Shown here one piece after another: positions 19,526 to 29,290 of a DNA stretch of 35,493 bases. A program made the translations under genes and the position numbers. Below the pieces are notes generated by a model that searched no databases, was not told where the DNA came from, and saw nothing but the letters and a program-made list of their open reading frames with translations. The first letter of the stretch is position 1; each line of letters starts with the position of its first letter. Source of the DNA: Cerioporus squamosus (taxonomy: Eukaryota > Basidiomycota > Agaricomycetes > Polyporales > Polyporaceae); assembly GCA_022592435.1 (NCBI GenBank), contig JABYQS010000287.1:1-35493 (forward strand), given 5' to 3'.

Positions 19526-21445
19526 CTACGCCGTTAATGCACCCACAACCTTCCTCTCAACATGACTCGCAAAGCTTTCAAACAGTCCTCGATCCTTTCC
19601 CGCGACCCAGTCAAACACAAGCGTGACGCGATCTCCTGGTCCTGCTGGTGTCCCAACCCTGATACGGCATATGAGATGTACCTCAGGATGGGGCGGCGAG
19701 TCGCTCTCGATCGGCATCGCGTCCCGTTTCTTCCTTCTCGCCGCGCGAGACCAAGTGTTCCAACTGGCCATAAGGCGTACGTCCGCGGCTCCACTCTCCG
19801 CAGAGAGATGGCTCACCGTTAAGTCGTCAACTGATGCCAGAACTACGGCAAGAACCTGCACGACTTGCGCCGGAGACGTGGCCTGCGCAAGCGGTTGCAC
19901 AAGCGTATTCCGCGGAGGCAGTACGCTCTGCAACGCGTAATGCGACAGCCGTCCTATTGACTGCGATCCTCGTGTGAGGCCGACCATAACGAAGAGAACA
20001 AGAACAAGAGAGAGCACTCACGTCAGGCAAGCGGACGTCTCCAAATGACCATGCGACAACCCATCTCCTCGTCTGTCCCTGCACGAGCTCCGTGATCGCG
20101 TAGTTGCTCACGGCATGCTCTCGCAGGAGGTGTACGATATGCGTCAAGCTCGACATCTTGCCCAGCATTGATGTGAACCACCTGGGACAACGGGGAGAAG
20201 AAGGGTCAGGACAAGTAGTCCGAGCTGCCGCAGGTGACCAGAGAGACACAGTGAAACGGGCCGTACCTGCACCTGTCTCTGAGATGAAGGCTCTCTTGCA
20301 CCATCTTCCCGACGAAGGTCGCCTCACCGCCGTGGGTGATCATCTCTACGTCCGCGCCGGTACAGACCTATCCGACGCATCAGCGGGTGGATCCCTGTAA
20401 GAGCAAGTCAAACACCTACCGCGTTCGGACCAAACTCCTTCGACTCCGCCGACTGTATGACCTCCTCCCTGCTCGCATAGAACGGCGGATTGCACATGGT
20501 AAAGTCATAAGGACCGTCGCTAGATGCACGAGGATCTCAGCATAGACTCATGTCCGAAACTTCGAGGCTCTTCGCACCTCTGCGCCAGCGGTGCGAGAAT
20601 TGGCCCGTCGCAGTCTGCTTGCACGACAGATATGCTCTCTCCCAAGCTGTTCTGGAGTACGTTTCGGCGAGCATATTCAATAGACAGGGTGTCGATCTCT
20701 GCCTTTCCAGCGTCAGTATTTTCGAATTGAGATCTACTCGGAACATGTGCGAGCCTCACCTGTGGCCGTGAACGTCCAGTTCGAATGTGTGCTGCAACCG
20801 AGGAGAGGGTATATCGCAGACGCGCCCGTTCCGCTACGCGCACGATCAGCTCAATAACCCCATATTTGAGCCAAAGAGGTTACGCACATATCGAGACCCC
20901 GCACGACGCGCCTCACGGGGTCTCCAGAGAGCTCCGCGAGGGCGACAGCTTCGATGACGTCCTCGAGCCACAGGATGTAATTCAGCCTATTGGCCGTATC
21001 AGAAGAGAGACAAAGACGGAGAGAGAGACTGCTCCGTCACCTGTTAGGAACCTACACTCGGTCAGTTCTCAGCCTTCTGCACAAGCTGCAAAGGAGCATT
21101 TGCATACCGGCGGACAGAGTCTCCCTGGAGGTAAGACCATCTTCAATTCGAAGTCGCGATGCAAAATTGCTTCAGTCAGACGCCTACATATAGGTCAGCG
21201 TGCGTCGCACTGTGTAAGACTTCCTTCAGAGGTCGAGGAGGAGCGGACCGTGACAGACCTCTGTGCTGTCTCGTTCTTGAAGTCGATCGTTGTGCCATGG
21301 GGCGTTGTGATGAGACTGTACACGCAGTATGAGCACGCGTCCAGAGCTAACATTTGAAATAGACGTACTATGGCTTGAGTGCCGGATGCGCCTCGGAGAG
21401 AGCGAGAAAGTCGGGTGGGTTGCGATAGGGATTTCGCGGATGCAT
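19526..21445 (-). CDS. METTL16-type RNA N6-adenosine methyltransferase
   Basis: Eleven exons give 436 aa: 21445-21369, 21315-21259, 21183-21108, 21051-21041, 20986-20888, 20833-20760, 20698-20578, 20519-20420, 20367-20267, 20181-20022 and 19960-19526. The start [13 protein letters not shown] is the family's N-terminal signature. It is followed by [28 protein letters not shown], the SAM-binding [16 protein letters not shown], catalytic NPPF at 182-185, THGGEATFV and WFTSMLGK. The C-terminal part ([16 protein letters not shown]) would be the vertebrate-conserved-region-like RNA-binding part. METTL16 and S. pombe Mtl16 methylate U6 snRNA at its splice-site-pairing sequence. Exon 4 is an 11-base microexon encoding VPN plus two bases. 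Exon 9 has two in-frame donors six bases apart. Confidence 0.88.
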
Positions 21446-21804
21446 GCCGAATGCGCCCAGTCCGAGTGCGAGACCCACTGGCAGTCGACTCCAGACGAGA
21501 AGCTCCGGCTGTCTGGTCTATACTCTGAGGTATCTTCGCGTGCTGCACTTACGTCCGCTGAAGTCTGTTCGTTGTCACTCGTGGTTCGTGGTTAAGATGT
21601 GATTGGCGAATAAGCGCTCTGATCGGTGGAGGTCACACTCAGACGGTCAAGTCGTCGCTCTTTGCATGTCTGTCCATAAATCCGCTCAGACAACCCTGAT
21701 GTGCTTCCATCTGTAACAAGAATAAAAAAAGGTACGACAGAACTCGCGCTGACTTCGACGTCGTACGCCAACGTCACTATACCTGACTATACCCAACCCA
21801 AGTA
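21446..21804. other. Intergenic stretch upstream of the METTL16-like gene
   Basis: Minus-strand genes lie on both sides, so this holds the METTL16-like promoter and the 3' end of the next gene. A short A-run (AATAAAAAAAGG) lies near 21720. No other feature is seen. Confidence 0.4.
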
Positions 21805-23174
21805 TCAGATACACGGCTCGAAACCATCCAGCGGACCACCGGGCCCGAACCAATCCGCCTCGGTAAGCCATTGCTTCTCCTCCTCTCCCCCGTCCGCGCG
21901 AGGCGAGAACGGAAGCTCGCTGGCCTTGACCGTTTCCGTTTCCGGAACGACCCCAGAGAGACTCGGTTCCTGCCAGTGTTGAGACAGCGACGAGCACGGA
22001 GACGCGTAGACACTGACAGCGGAGATGGGGCTGCCTACGGCGTCCTGGACGAGGGGCGAGACCTGCATGTGCGCGAGCGAGGACCCCAGGTGGCCGCGTG
22101 AAGCCGCGACGTCGACAGACTGCGGAGAGGTCAAGTTCGCTGGAGCCGAGAGCACTCGCGTTCGAGGACGACGATCGGGTTGAGCGTGGTAGCCCCAGCG
22201 TTGTCCGAGAGCGAGGGCGCAGGGGAGCCAGCGAGTGAGGTGCCCGTGCGCGGGGTAGAAAAGCCGAGCGGGGGCGTCGCGGGGGCAGGCGAAGGACATG
22301 CGAACGCACTGGTGCGGGCGGCGACCATGATGCCCATGCCGACCGTGGTGCCGCGGGAGTAGGTTGCAGTCGGAACGAGTGACGAGGAGGCTGACCGGTC
22401 GAGCGCAGCGGAGTAGTCGAACGGGGAAGCGACGCGCGGCGAGGGGGTGCGTACCGAGGCCGCGCGATGCACGTTCTCGTCCGTGCGGCGTTGTGCGCGG
22501 GAAGCAGAGGGACCAAGCGAGAGGACACGCAGACCAGGAGGAGGAAGAGGCGAGTGCCGACCGCGAACGAAGGCACTGACAGCGCGCGGCTGGCGATGAG
22601 ACGACGAGTGACGCAACGTACCATGCGCGTTGCCCTCCGCATCCGCGGTCGCGAGAGCAGATCCAGACAGTGAGGGGGCGAGGGTAGACGAGCGAGCAAA
22701 GACGACACAGTCGGGGCAGCCGCAGGGAAGTCGCTGGTCCGAGGAGCGGATGCACGCCTGGCGGGGACGGGGCAGGCTCTCCTCGCTCGAGTTCGCCGAG
22801 TGCGCAGAGAGGCGAGGGAGAGGGCGGAGGACAGACTGCTCGCTGGCGAGGGCGGCGGCAGGGAGCTTCGAGAGCGAGTGCGTCCGGTTGGCCTCGAGGC
22901 GGGAGAGGGTCTTCTCGCGGATGCGTGCGTCGATGTGCTCGTCGAGAGCCCGCTGCCTGCGCCGCCTACGCCAGCGGCAGATGAGGGCGAATGTCGTGAT
23001 GAGCGCAATACCGAGGACGACGCCGCCGGCCGAGATGGCGTAGTTGACGACGTTTGGGTGCTTGGCGGACAGCTGCATGGGGCCGTCGCTGGGGTTGGGC
23101 GGATGCGGCATGTGCCCGACGGGGGCAGGCGCGGCCAACGCGGACTCGGCGGGCGTCGTCGCAGTCGTCGACAT
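21805..23174 (-). CDS. Ser/Pro-rich single-pass membrane protein, hypothetical
   Basis: The ATG at 23174 (MSTTATTPAESALAAPAP) opens a chain with one transmembrane helix at about residues 45-66 (VVNYAISAGGVVLGIALITT, then FALIC). It is followed by the basic stop-transfer run RWRRRRRQR and a long Ser/Pro/Arg-rich tail with no known domain. As one exon it would end at 22131 (347 aa). A weakly supported intron, 22172-22120 (53 bp, donor GTCGTC, acceptor CCGCAG), would instead join it to a second frame ending at 21805 (438 aa); that frame ends ..EADWFGPGGPLDGFEPCI and looks coding. No signal peptide is visible, so a type III (N-out) membrane protein is likely. Confidence 0.5.
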
Positions 23175-23597
23175 CGCGGACGGGCACAACGAGGGCGGCG
23201 GCGAAGGAAGCTGCGATGACGGCGAGAGGCAAGTCGCTCGGCGCAGCGGCGAGCGCGACCCTCAAGACGTTCACCGAACCGCCAGCCGCGTCCAACGCGC
23301 ACGTGTCTGTGACAACTCGCGTTCGCCTCCGCGCAAGCCGCCATGTATGGACACAAACGTCGAGATCACACTAATATTGACAACTCTTCGCTGGTACTAC
23401 ATAACGGCCGAGGAGGACGAGCTATCGCTACAAAGAGAGAAACATAGGATGTCGAAAGAATGACGGCACGCGAACAGGGAGGTATCCTCGCGGAGGTACA
23501 AACACACGCGCTGCGTCAACGTCTACCACGCGACGCCAACGCTCAGCCTACAAGAAGATCGTATCAGCATCCTCGTTGACCACAACCCGAAGCCCGC
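23175..23597. other. Gene-free stretch between two minus-strand membrane-protein genes
   Basis: The 423 bases hold no supported gene. They should contain the promoter and leader of the gene starting at 23174 and the 3' end of the gene ending at 23598. The frame that runs through 23189-23295 on the minus strand lacks a domain. Confidence 0.35.
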
Positions 23598-25643
23598 TCA
23601 CCTCCGGGACTCACCCTCTTTCCAGCTCTGGTCGCATACGCCGCTCACCGGACGCACCGACTCATCCACCGAGGCCGTCACCACAAGCGCAACATCCCGT
23701 ACAATCTCACACCCCATCCCGCTATCCAGCTCCATAGATACTACCCCGCTCTCCTCCCTCCCCCGGCGCGTGCACACCGACGCGACCTCGCTCCGCGTCT
23801 CCTCCATGATGACCCCCAGCGGCAGCCCATGCACATGTGTGCTCATGTCCGCGATCCCAGCAGCCAAAAGACCACCATCGTACTCGTACTCCTGCGCGCC
23901 CCCGGGCCAGCCGGACATCCCGCTGAAGCTCGGCGTGTCCTCGCCTTCGCCGTCTCCCTCCTCGTCCCAATCCTCGTCCTCGAGAACGGGGCTCAGGAGC
24001 GCGCTCACCGCGGACTCGGATTCCGTCGCGGACAAGACCGAGGCGGAGGCGACGCTGCTCCGCGATGCAGGTGGGGTGAGCCCAAGCTGGAGTCCGAGTC
24101 CCGCCCCGAGGCCAAGTGCGCGCGAGACGGCGTCGACGTCGAGCTTGCCCTCGCTGTTCTCGAGCGCAGTGAGGTCCCACGACTTGGATCGGTCGCTCGT
24201 GGGCGACGCGACACCGGTGCTTGCAGTCGAGTCGTGCACCGAGGAGATGGCTGGGCTGCGCATGGGAGACTTTGTGAGCTTGAGTGAAGCGCGAGTCGGC
24301 GTCGAATTGTTCCTGTCTGCCTTGAGAACGTTGAGCGGGCGCGTCCCAAGCGGAGTCGGACTCAGGTGGGTCTTCGACAAGCAGTCGTACATCGTCGGCG
24401 CGCATGAGGCGGGACTACAGTGGGTCGGACTGTGGAGCAAGGCATAGGCGTTGACGTTCTCCTTCTCCTGCTGCCAGTCGTGCGGCAGGACGACACAGCT
24501 CTCGGGGCGGAGAGACGGTGTGTAGATGGGCTGAGGGACGGGGATGCTGTGGACGGCGGGCGAGTGGAAGACGGCGATGGAGACGGAGGCGGGTGAAGGA
24601 ATAGTGGCCGCGCCGATGGTGAGAACGGAGGAGGACGCGGACAGAGTGTGTTGCTGACGGAGCTGTGCAAAGGGCATGAGGGGGGTGGAGCGCGACCAGG
24701 GGATGCCGGGAGAACGAGGGGAAGTGAGAGGCGTGTGAAACGAGAGAGCTGGCCGCGAGTGAGTGGGTGAGTGTGCAGGAAGAGAGTGATGTCGCTCACA
24801 GATGTCGCCGGTGGAGGTAGACTTGTCCTGGGACTCGGCGGAGGTGGAGGGCGAGATGACCTTATCGTTGACGAGGACGACCGGCGGCCTGAGCCGAGGA
24901 GAGTCGTCGTACCAGGAGGACAAGACGGGCTCCATGATCTGCATAAGAGTAGGCGAAGGCTGCTGAACAGAAAAGCGGACCGAGGCGTTTGGCAGATGGG
25001 CTGGGGGCGGAAGCTGGAGGAGTGGCGGGGAGGCAGGTTGCATGACGGCAAAGTCGTTGGGTAGCCTGAGCCTAGTGCGAGACTTATCGATGAGGGAGAC
25101 AGAGAGGTATCTGCTGCAAGAAGAGCGGGTAGTTGCGCGAGACTTGGTGGAGATGGTCGGGTATGCGGTCGTCGCCGATCTGTTCGTCCTTGTCGTCCTG
25201 GTGGAGTCGGCGAGAACTGGCGAGAGAGGAGGCGAGGGTGGCTTCGAGCGGCGAAGAGTCTTGTGTATCCTGCAAGAGATGATCGTCTCCCAGTCCGGAG
25301 AGCCAAAGGATCCGACGAGATAGGGATGGAGCGCGAGCCAGAACGAAGACGGAGGCGGCGAAGACGAGTGGAGAGAGAGTGCCGGAGACGCAGGCGTAGA
25401 GACAGGACTGGCGGGAACAGCCTTGGGCAACGCGGAGCCATCGACAGCGTGGATAGACTGTCCTTTGCGGAAGCGGAGGTAGGCGTACTTGAGCACGGCG
25501 AGCAGCGGGAACGGCAGCAGACTCAGCGCGAGAGCCAGAGGATGCAACCCTTCCGCGGGTGCTGCAGCGACGTCGTACACCGGAGCCGCCAAGATAGAGG
25601 GGAGTAGCGCAAGGAAAAGCATGGCGGACGTCGAGTGAGGCAT
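23598..25643 (-). CDS. Large Ser/Pro-rich membrane protein, hypothetical
   Basis: This is a single long frame from ATG 25643, 681 aa. The N-terminus MPHSTSAMLFLALLPSILAA looks like a signal peptide or anchor. A second hydrophobic segment (GLHPLALALSLLPFPLLAVL) follows, then KYAYLRFRKG. The remaining about 600 residues are low-complexity, rich in Ser, Pro and Thr, with an acidic stretch (EDEDWDEEGDGEGEDT) near the C-terminus. No domain is recognised. The frame is open further upstream, with an ATG at 25826, but that extension would cover most of the PCNA promoter interval and has no hydrophobic signal at its start. Introns cannot be excluded. Confidence 0.5.
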   Translation of the reverse strand: MPHSTSAMLFLALLPSILAAPVYDVAAAPAEGLHPLALALSLLPFPLLAVLKYAYLRFRKGQSIHAVDGSALPKAVPASPVSTPASPALSLHSSSPPPSSFWLALHPYLVGSFGSPDWETIISCRIHKTLRRSKPPSPPLSPVLADSTRTTRTNRSATTAYPTISTKSRATTRSSCSRYLSVSLIDKSRTRLRLPNDFAVMQPASPPLLQLPPPAHLPNASVRFSVQQPSPTLMQIMEPVLSSWYDDSPRLRPPVVLVNDKVISPSTSAESQDKSTSTGDICERHHSLPAHSPTHSRPALSFHTPLTSPRSPGIPWSRSTPLMPFAQLRQQHTLSASSSVLTIGAATIPSPASVSIAVFHSPAVHSIPVPQPIYTPSLRPESCVVLPHDWQQEKENVNAYALLHSPTHCSPASCAPTMYDCLSKTHLSPTPLGTRPLNVLKADRNNSTPTRASLKLTKSPMRSPAISSVHDSTASTGVASPTSDRSKSWDLTALENSEGKLDVDAVSRALGLGAGLGLQLGLTPPASRSSVASASVLSATESESAVSALLSPVLEDEDWDEEGDGEGEDTPSFSGMSGWPGGAQEYEYDGGLLAAGIADMSTHVHGLPLGVIMEETRSEVASVCTRRGREESGVVSMELDSGMGCEIVRDVALVVTASVDESVRPVSGVCDQSWKEGESRR

Positions 25644-25904
25644 CGCGGACAACGTCGAACTCGACCTCGGCGTCGTTGTAGTCGGCGTCGGGAGACACGA
25701 ACGCGGCGAAGTCGAACGCGTGACGGGGCGCGTCTGCGTGACGCCACGGGGGTGACTGGTGTGACACACGCGATTGGAACTCCGCCAGGCAAAAGGCGAG
25801 GACGCGTCTGGGGCGGGCCCGCTCATCTTGCACCCGTCCTCATCGTCGCCCGCGTCGACCGCCCTCCCGCCCCCGCCCTCCGCCCGTCTGTCGCGTAGCC
25901 CACG
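25644..25904. promoter_or_regulatory. Divergent promoter of PCNA with ACGCGT (MCB-like) elements
   Basis: This 261-base interval lies between the minus-strand start at 25643 and the PCNA start at 25905. It holds two ACGCGT hexamers, at 25716-25721 and 25802-25807, plus a related ACACGCGA near 25766. In yeasts ACGCGT is the MCB element bound by MBF, which drives S-phase genes including PCNA. Use of the site in this fungus is inferred. Confidence 0.5.
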
Positions 25905-27405
25905 ATGCTTGAAGCGAAGCTCTCCGAGGCCGCCCTTCTCAAGCGTCTCCTCGACGGTGAGTACCCGTCTCATTGTCCCTGTGGCCCCCGCTCACGCGAC
26001 GCGACGCGCCAGCCGTCAAGGAACTCGTCTCCGATGCCAACTTTGAGTGTAACGAGGAGGGAATTGTACGTTCTCTGCATACACTCTAAGCCCCAATCGG
26101 TTGACGCGTCTTGCTGTGGCCAGACACTCCAAGCCATGGACAACTCCCACGTCGCCCTCGTCGCCGTCAAGCTCGAAGCATCCGGCTTCAAGCGTTACCG
26201 CTGCGACCGTGCACTCCCTCTCGGTGTCAACCTCGGGTCTCTCACAAAAGTCCTCAAGTGCGCCAAGGACGACGACATTCTCACCCTCAAGGCAGGAGAC
26301 GATGCCGACATCCTCTCCCTCACATACGAAGCAAAGAGTACGTGTCTTCCCTCTCTGATTCGCGTCGAACGCGTTCTTTCGAACAGAGCATCCTTCGTGA
26401 GTGCTGAGAGCGAGATCTGCTCGCGTCGCGACGACGCCTCAGCCCTGCGTGGTTGCAAACCCCGCGCGTTCCACGACCCTCATATCTCGTGCTGAAGCTT
26501 TCCACAGACACGGACAGGATTGCGGAATATGAGATGAAACTGATGGACATCGACGCCGACACCCTCGGTATCCCCGACACCGAGTATGACGCCAGCGTCA
26601 CCCTCCCCTCCGCCGAGTTCTCCCGCATCGTCCGCGACCTCTCCCTTCTCGGCGAGTCCGTTCGCATCGAAGTATCCAAAGAGGGCATCCGCTTCGTCTC
26701 CGACGGCGAGGCCGCCAACGGCAACATCCTCCTCAAGCAGTCCCCCGAGGCAGCCAAGAAGAAGGGCTCATCCTCCAAGCGCAAGGACGACGATGACGAG
26801 GAGGACGAGCCCGAGGAGGAGGAGGACGCCGAGGCCAGCGACGGCGAGGGCGGCAAGAAGAAGATCAAGAAGGAGAAGGTCAAGAAGGAGGAGAAAGGCG
26901 AGGATGTCGAGATGAACGGCGACGATGAGGAGGAGGGCGAGGGCGAGTTCAAGCCAACCAAGGACGAGGACGACGAGCAGGAGGACGAGGATAACGAGGG
27001 CTCCAGCAAAAAGCGCAAGCGGCCATCGGGCAAGGTACGTGGCATGCATCTCCTCTCTCCCTCGAGCCCACGCCTGAGGTCGCGTGCAGTCCCGCAAGCC
27101 GTCAAAGAAGGCGAAGAAGCAGGACGACGACGACGAGGATGACGATTTTGAGGGCGTCCGCATCGAGATGAACCAGGCCGTCACCCTCACGTTCAGCTTG
27201 AAGTACCTCGTCAACTTCTCAAAGAGCTCCACGCTCTCGAAGAAGGTCCAGCTCATGATGAGCAACGACGTTCCTCTGCTCGTGAGTACGGGGTTTCGCT
27301 CCTTCGCGATGCACGCTAACCCCGCGCGTGTGCTCGTAGGTCTCGTACGAATTCAACCAGGGCCACATCCGGTACTACCTCGCACCCAAAATTGGCGACG
27401 ACTGA
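25905..27405 (+). CDS. PCNA: PCNA sliding clamp with a large charged loop insertion
   Basis: Six exons give 367 aa: 25905-25956, 26013-26065, 26124-26337, 26508-27034, 27090-27281 and 27340-27405. The start MLEAKLSEAALLKRLLDAVK, the region LQAMDNSHVALVAVKL, then YEMKLMDIDADTLGIPDTEY and the C-terminal GHIRYYLAPKI are canonical. Numbering follows human PCNA closely to residue 184, including Lys164, the ubiquitination site in yeast and human. Then about 110 extra residues are inserted, made almost wholly of Asp, Glu, Lys and Ser, with basic runs such as KKIKKEKVKK and SKKRKRPSGK. The fold resumes at VRIEMNQAVTLTF. The insertion spans the exon 4/5 junction and stays in frame. PCNA trimers tether polymerases and repair factors on DNA. 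Confidence 0.95.
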
Positions 27406-27725
27406 GCGCACTGCGCGTGCACGTCTGTCCTTCGCTCGCCCGTATACATATGCTGGGAGTGTCCTCGTTGTCTTATGTCTCGTTCGCAACTCGATTCTGC
27501 ATGTTCTCGTGTCATATAGCGCTTTGTACCATGTTAATTAGCAATCTGAATCTATCTCTGCCGGCTTGTCTACTCCATGTATCCTCCGCCCGTGCAAGTC
27601 CCTGTCCTTCGCTCTTGGTATGCGTCTGCAATACCGGGCCGCCGGACTGTGGCTAGGCGCGCAAGTACTAGGATCCTCGAGACTTGAAGTCGAAGCTTGA
27701 CTTCGCTCGAGCTCGAGCTCTCAAC
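27406..27725. other. Intergenic stretch between PCNA and the HET gene
   Basis: It holds the PCNA 3' untranslated region and the HET gene's upstream region. Near 27691-27722 there is an imperfect run of CTTGA/CGAGCT words just before the start codon. No gene is seen. Confidence 0.35.
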
Positions 27726-29276
27726 ATGAGCGGACGACTATGCGGTATCTGTCTCGCATTCACTGGTGATCTCATTCGCTTCTACTTCAAACGACAGGAC
27801 ACGTATCCTCCCCGCTGGACCACTGAACATGAAAGCGTCATGGAGGGCTCCTGGGGCCCTGGCTTCCACCACCACGAATCCATCGATGCTTTGACTGCCA
27901 GTTCCTGCTCATGCGCCCTCTGCAGTCTCATACTTGCCGTTGTCCAGACACTTCCTCCCCAGGCGGGCATCACCCATGGTTGGCTGGGCCTGTACCCCTG
28001 GGCCTCGCGCCTCGGCGAACAGACTGGTACCTCCTTCATGATCGTATTCAGCGGGAGCGTCCGGTACACCTACTGGGGCGGCTTCCTACTCGGCAAAATT
28101 CCACCCCAGGTCCTCAATATCTCCTCAGAGTGGCCCTGGACGCGCGAGAGCACCTTCCCTACCCATAGTCGTCAGAGCCACTTGATCGGCGGCGCACCAG
28201 GTGTGTTCCGACACATCCCATCCTCTTCCGATGACCCCGCCGCATTCGGCACCGCACGCGCATGGCTGCGGGAGTGCGTTGACCATCATGGCGGTGAGTG
28301 CCAGCGGGGAGGCTTTGACCCACAAATTCTACCAGGTATGCTTCTCGACCTCGGGACCCATCCCAGCTCCACCCCGAGACTCTGCGCTCCGTCCTTTGAC
28401 CCGAACACATCCCTTTCTTATGCCGCTCTCACCCACTGCTGGGGCGGCGAAGTACCCGGCCAGACGATCCTGGCGAACGTGGATGCTCGCCGTGAGGCCA
28501 TTGACGGCACCGAGTTGCCTGCTAACTTCCGCGACGCCATCCGCATAACGCGCGAGCTGGATATCCGGTACCTCTGGATAGACGCGTTGTGCATCATCCA
28601 GGACTCCGACGAGCACTGGCGTGCCGAGGCTGCGAAGATGGCGGCCATATACTCCGGCGCCGCTATCGTCGTGTCCGCTATGGACTCCGCGTCCAGCACC
28701 GCCGGGATCCTGAGGCCGGGCCGCGTCTCCTCTGTTCGTTTGGACGAAACGCACATGGTCCAGAAGAACCTCCCGTTGTTCCAGCAGGACGTCGCGTCCT
28801 GCCCACTGAACCGACGCGGCTGGTGCATGCAAGAGCGGCTCCTCGCTCCCGCCATCCTGCACTATGGCGCGCAGCAGCTCTTCTGGGAGTGTCGTGCCTA
28901 CCACGCGTACGAAGACGGCCGTCTGAGCCCGCAGGGTGGCTCGCTCGACGGCGAGGTTGGGAAGTTCATTACTCTGCGACAAAACATTCTCCTTCCTCCC
29001 ACCGACGGCTGGAGAGTCTGGTACCGTCTCGTCTCGGAGTACTCCAGCCGAGCCTTGACGCGTGGGTCAGACAAGCTTCCCGCCCTCGCGGGCGCAGCTG
29101 CGATCTTCCGCAAGGCTCGCGGCGAGGGTACCTACGTCGCCGGACTGTGGAAGGAGGATGTCGTGCAGGGCCTCGTTTGGGGCGCGCACTACCACCAGGG
29201 TTATGAGAGCATCCAGGGTGGCCAGGGAAGCCGTTTGGTATGGGGGCCAACCCTAGAATGGGGGTTTCAACCCTAG
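27726..29276 (+). CDS. HET-domain protein, C-terminally truncated
   Basis: ATG 27726 opens an intronless 516-aa frame. An N-terminal Cys-rich part (CGIC, then SCSCALCSLI) precedes the HET core at about residues 229-375: YAALTHCWGG, then RYLWIDALCIIQDSDEHW and the IYSGA segment. RGWCMQERLLAPAILHYG and QQLFWEC follow. HET domains act in fungal heterokaryon incompatibility, where mismatched alleles set off cell death; the partner cannot be predicted. The family's usual C-terminal continuation after the GLLW-type segment (here GLVWG) is missing. The frame runs on for about 25 residues and stops at a TAG inside an AACCCTAG telomere-like word. It is the first gene of the subtelomeric block. Confidence 0.8.
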   Translation: MSGRLCGICLAFTGDLIRFYFKRQDTYPPRWTTEHESVMEGSWGPGFHHHESIDALTASSCSCALCSLILAVVQTLPPQAGITHGWLGLYPWASRLGEQTGTSFMIVFSGSVRYTYWGGFLLGKIPPQVLNISSEWPWTRESTFPTHSRQSHLIGGAPGVFRHIPSSSDDPAAFGTARAWLRECVDHHGGECQRGGFDPQILPGMLLDLGTHPSSTPRLCAPSFDPNTSLSYAALTHCWGGEVPGQTILANVDARREAIDGTELPANFRDAIRITRELDIRYLWIDALCIIQDSDEHWRAEAAKMAAIYSGAAIVVSAMDSASSTAGILRPGRVSSVRLDETHMVQKNLPLFQQDVASCPLNRRGWCMQERLLAPAILHYGAQQLFWECRAYHAYEDGRLSPQGGSLDGEVGKFITLRQNILLPPTDGWRVWYRLVSEYSSRALTRGSDKLPALAGAAAIFRKARGEGTYVAGLWKEDVVQGLVWGAHYHQGYESIQGGQGSRLVWGPTLEWGFQP

Positions 29277-29290
29277 ATTAGGGTTGAGTC
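29245..29290. repeat. Interstitial telomere-like inverted motif
   Basis: CCAACCCTAG at about 29249 and CAACCCTAGATTAGGGTTGA at about 29268-29287 contain AACCCTA and TTAGGGTT words head to head. They are a short degenerate version of the telomeric repeat found at the end of the window. Confidence 0.55.

Noticed and set aside
21686..23356. Minus-strand 556-codon frame rich in Arg, Ser and Pro
   Set aside because: Out-of-frame shadow of the membrane-protein gene, no ATG-based start and no membrane helix in register.
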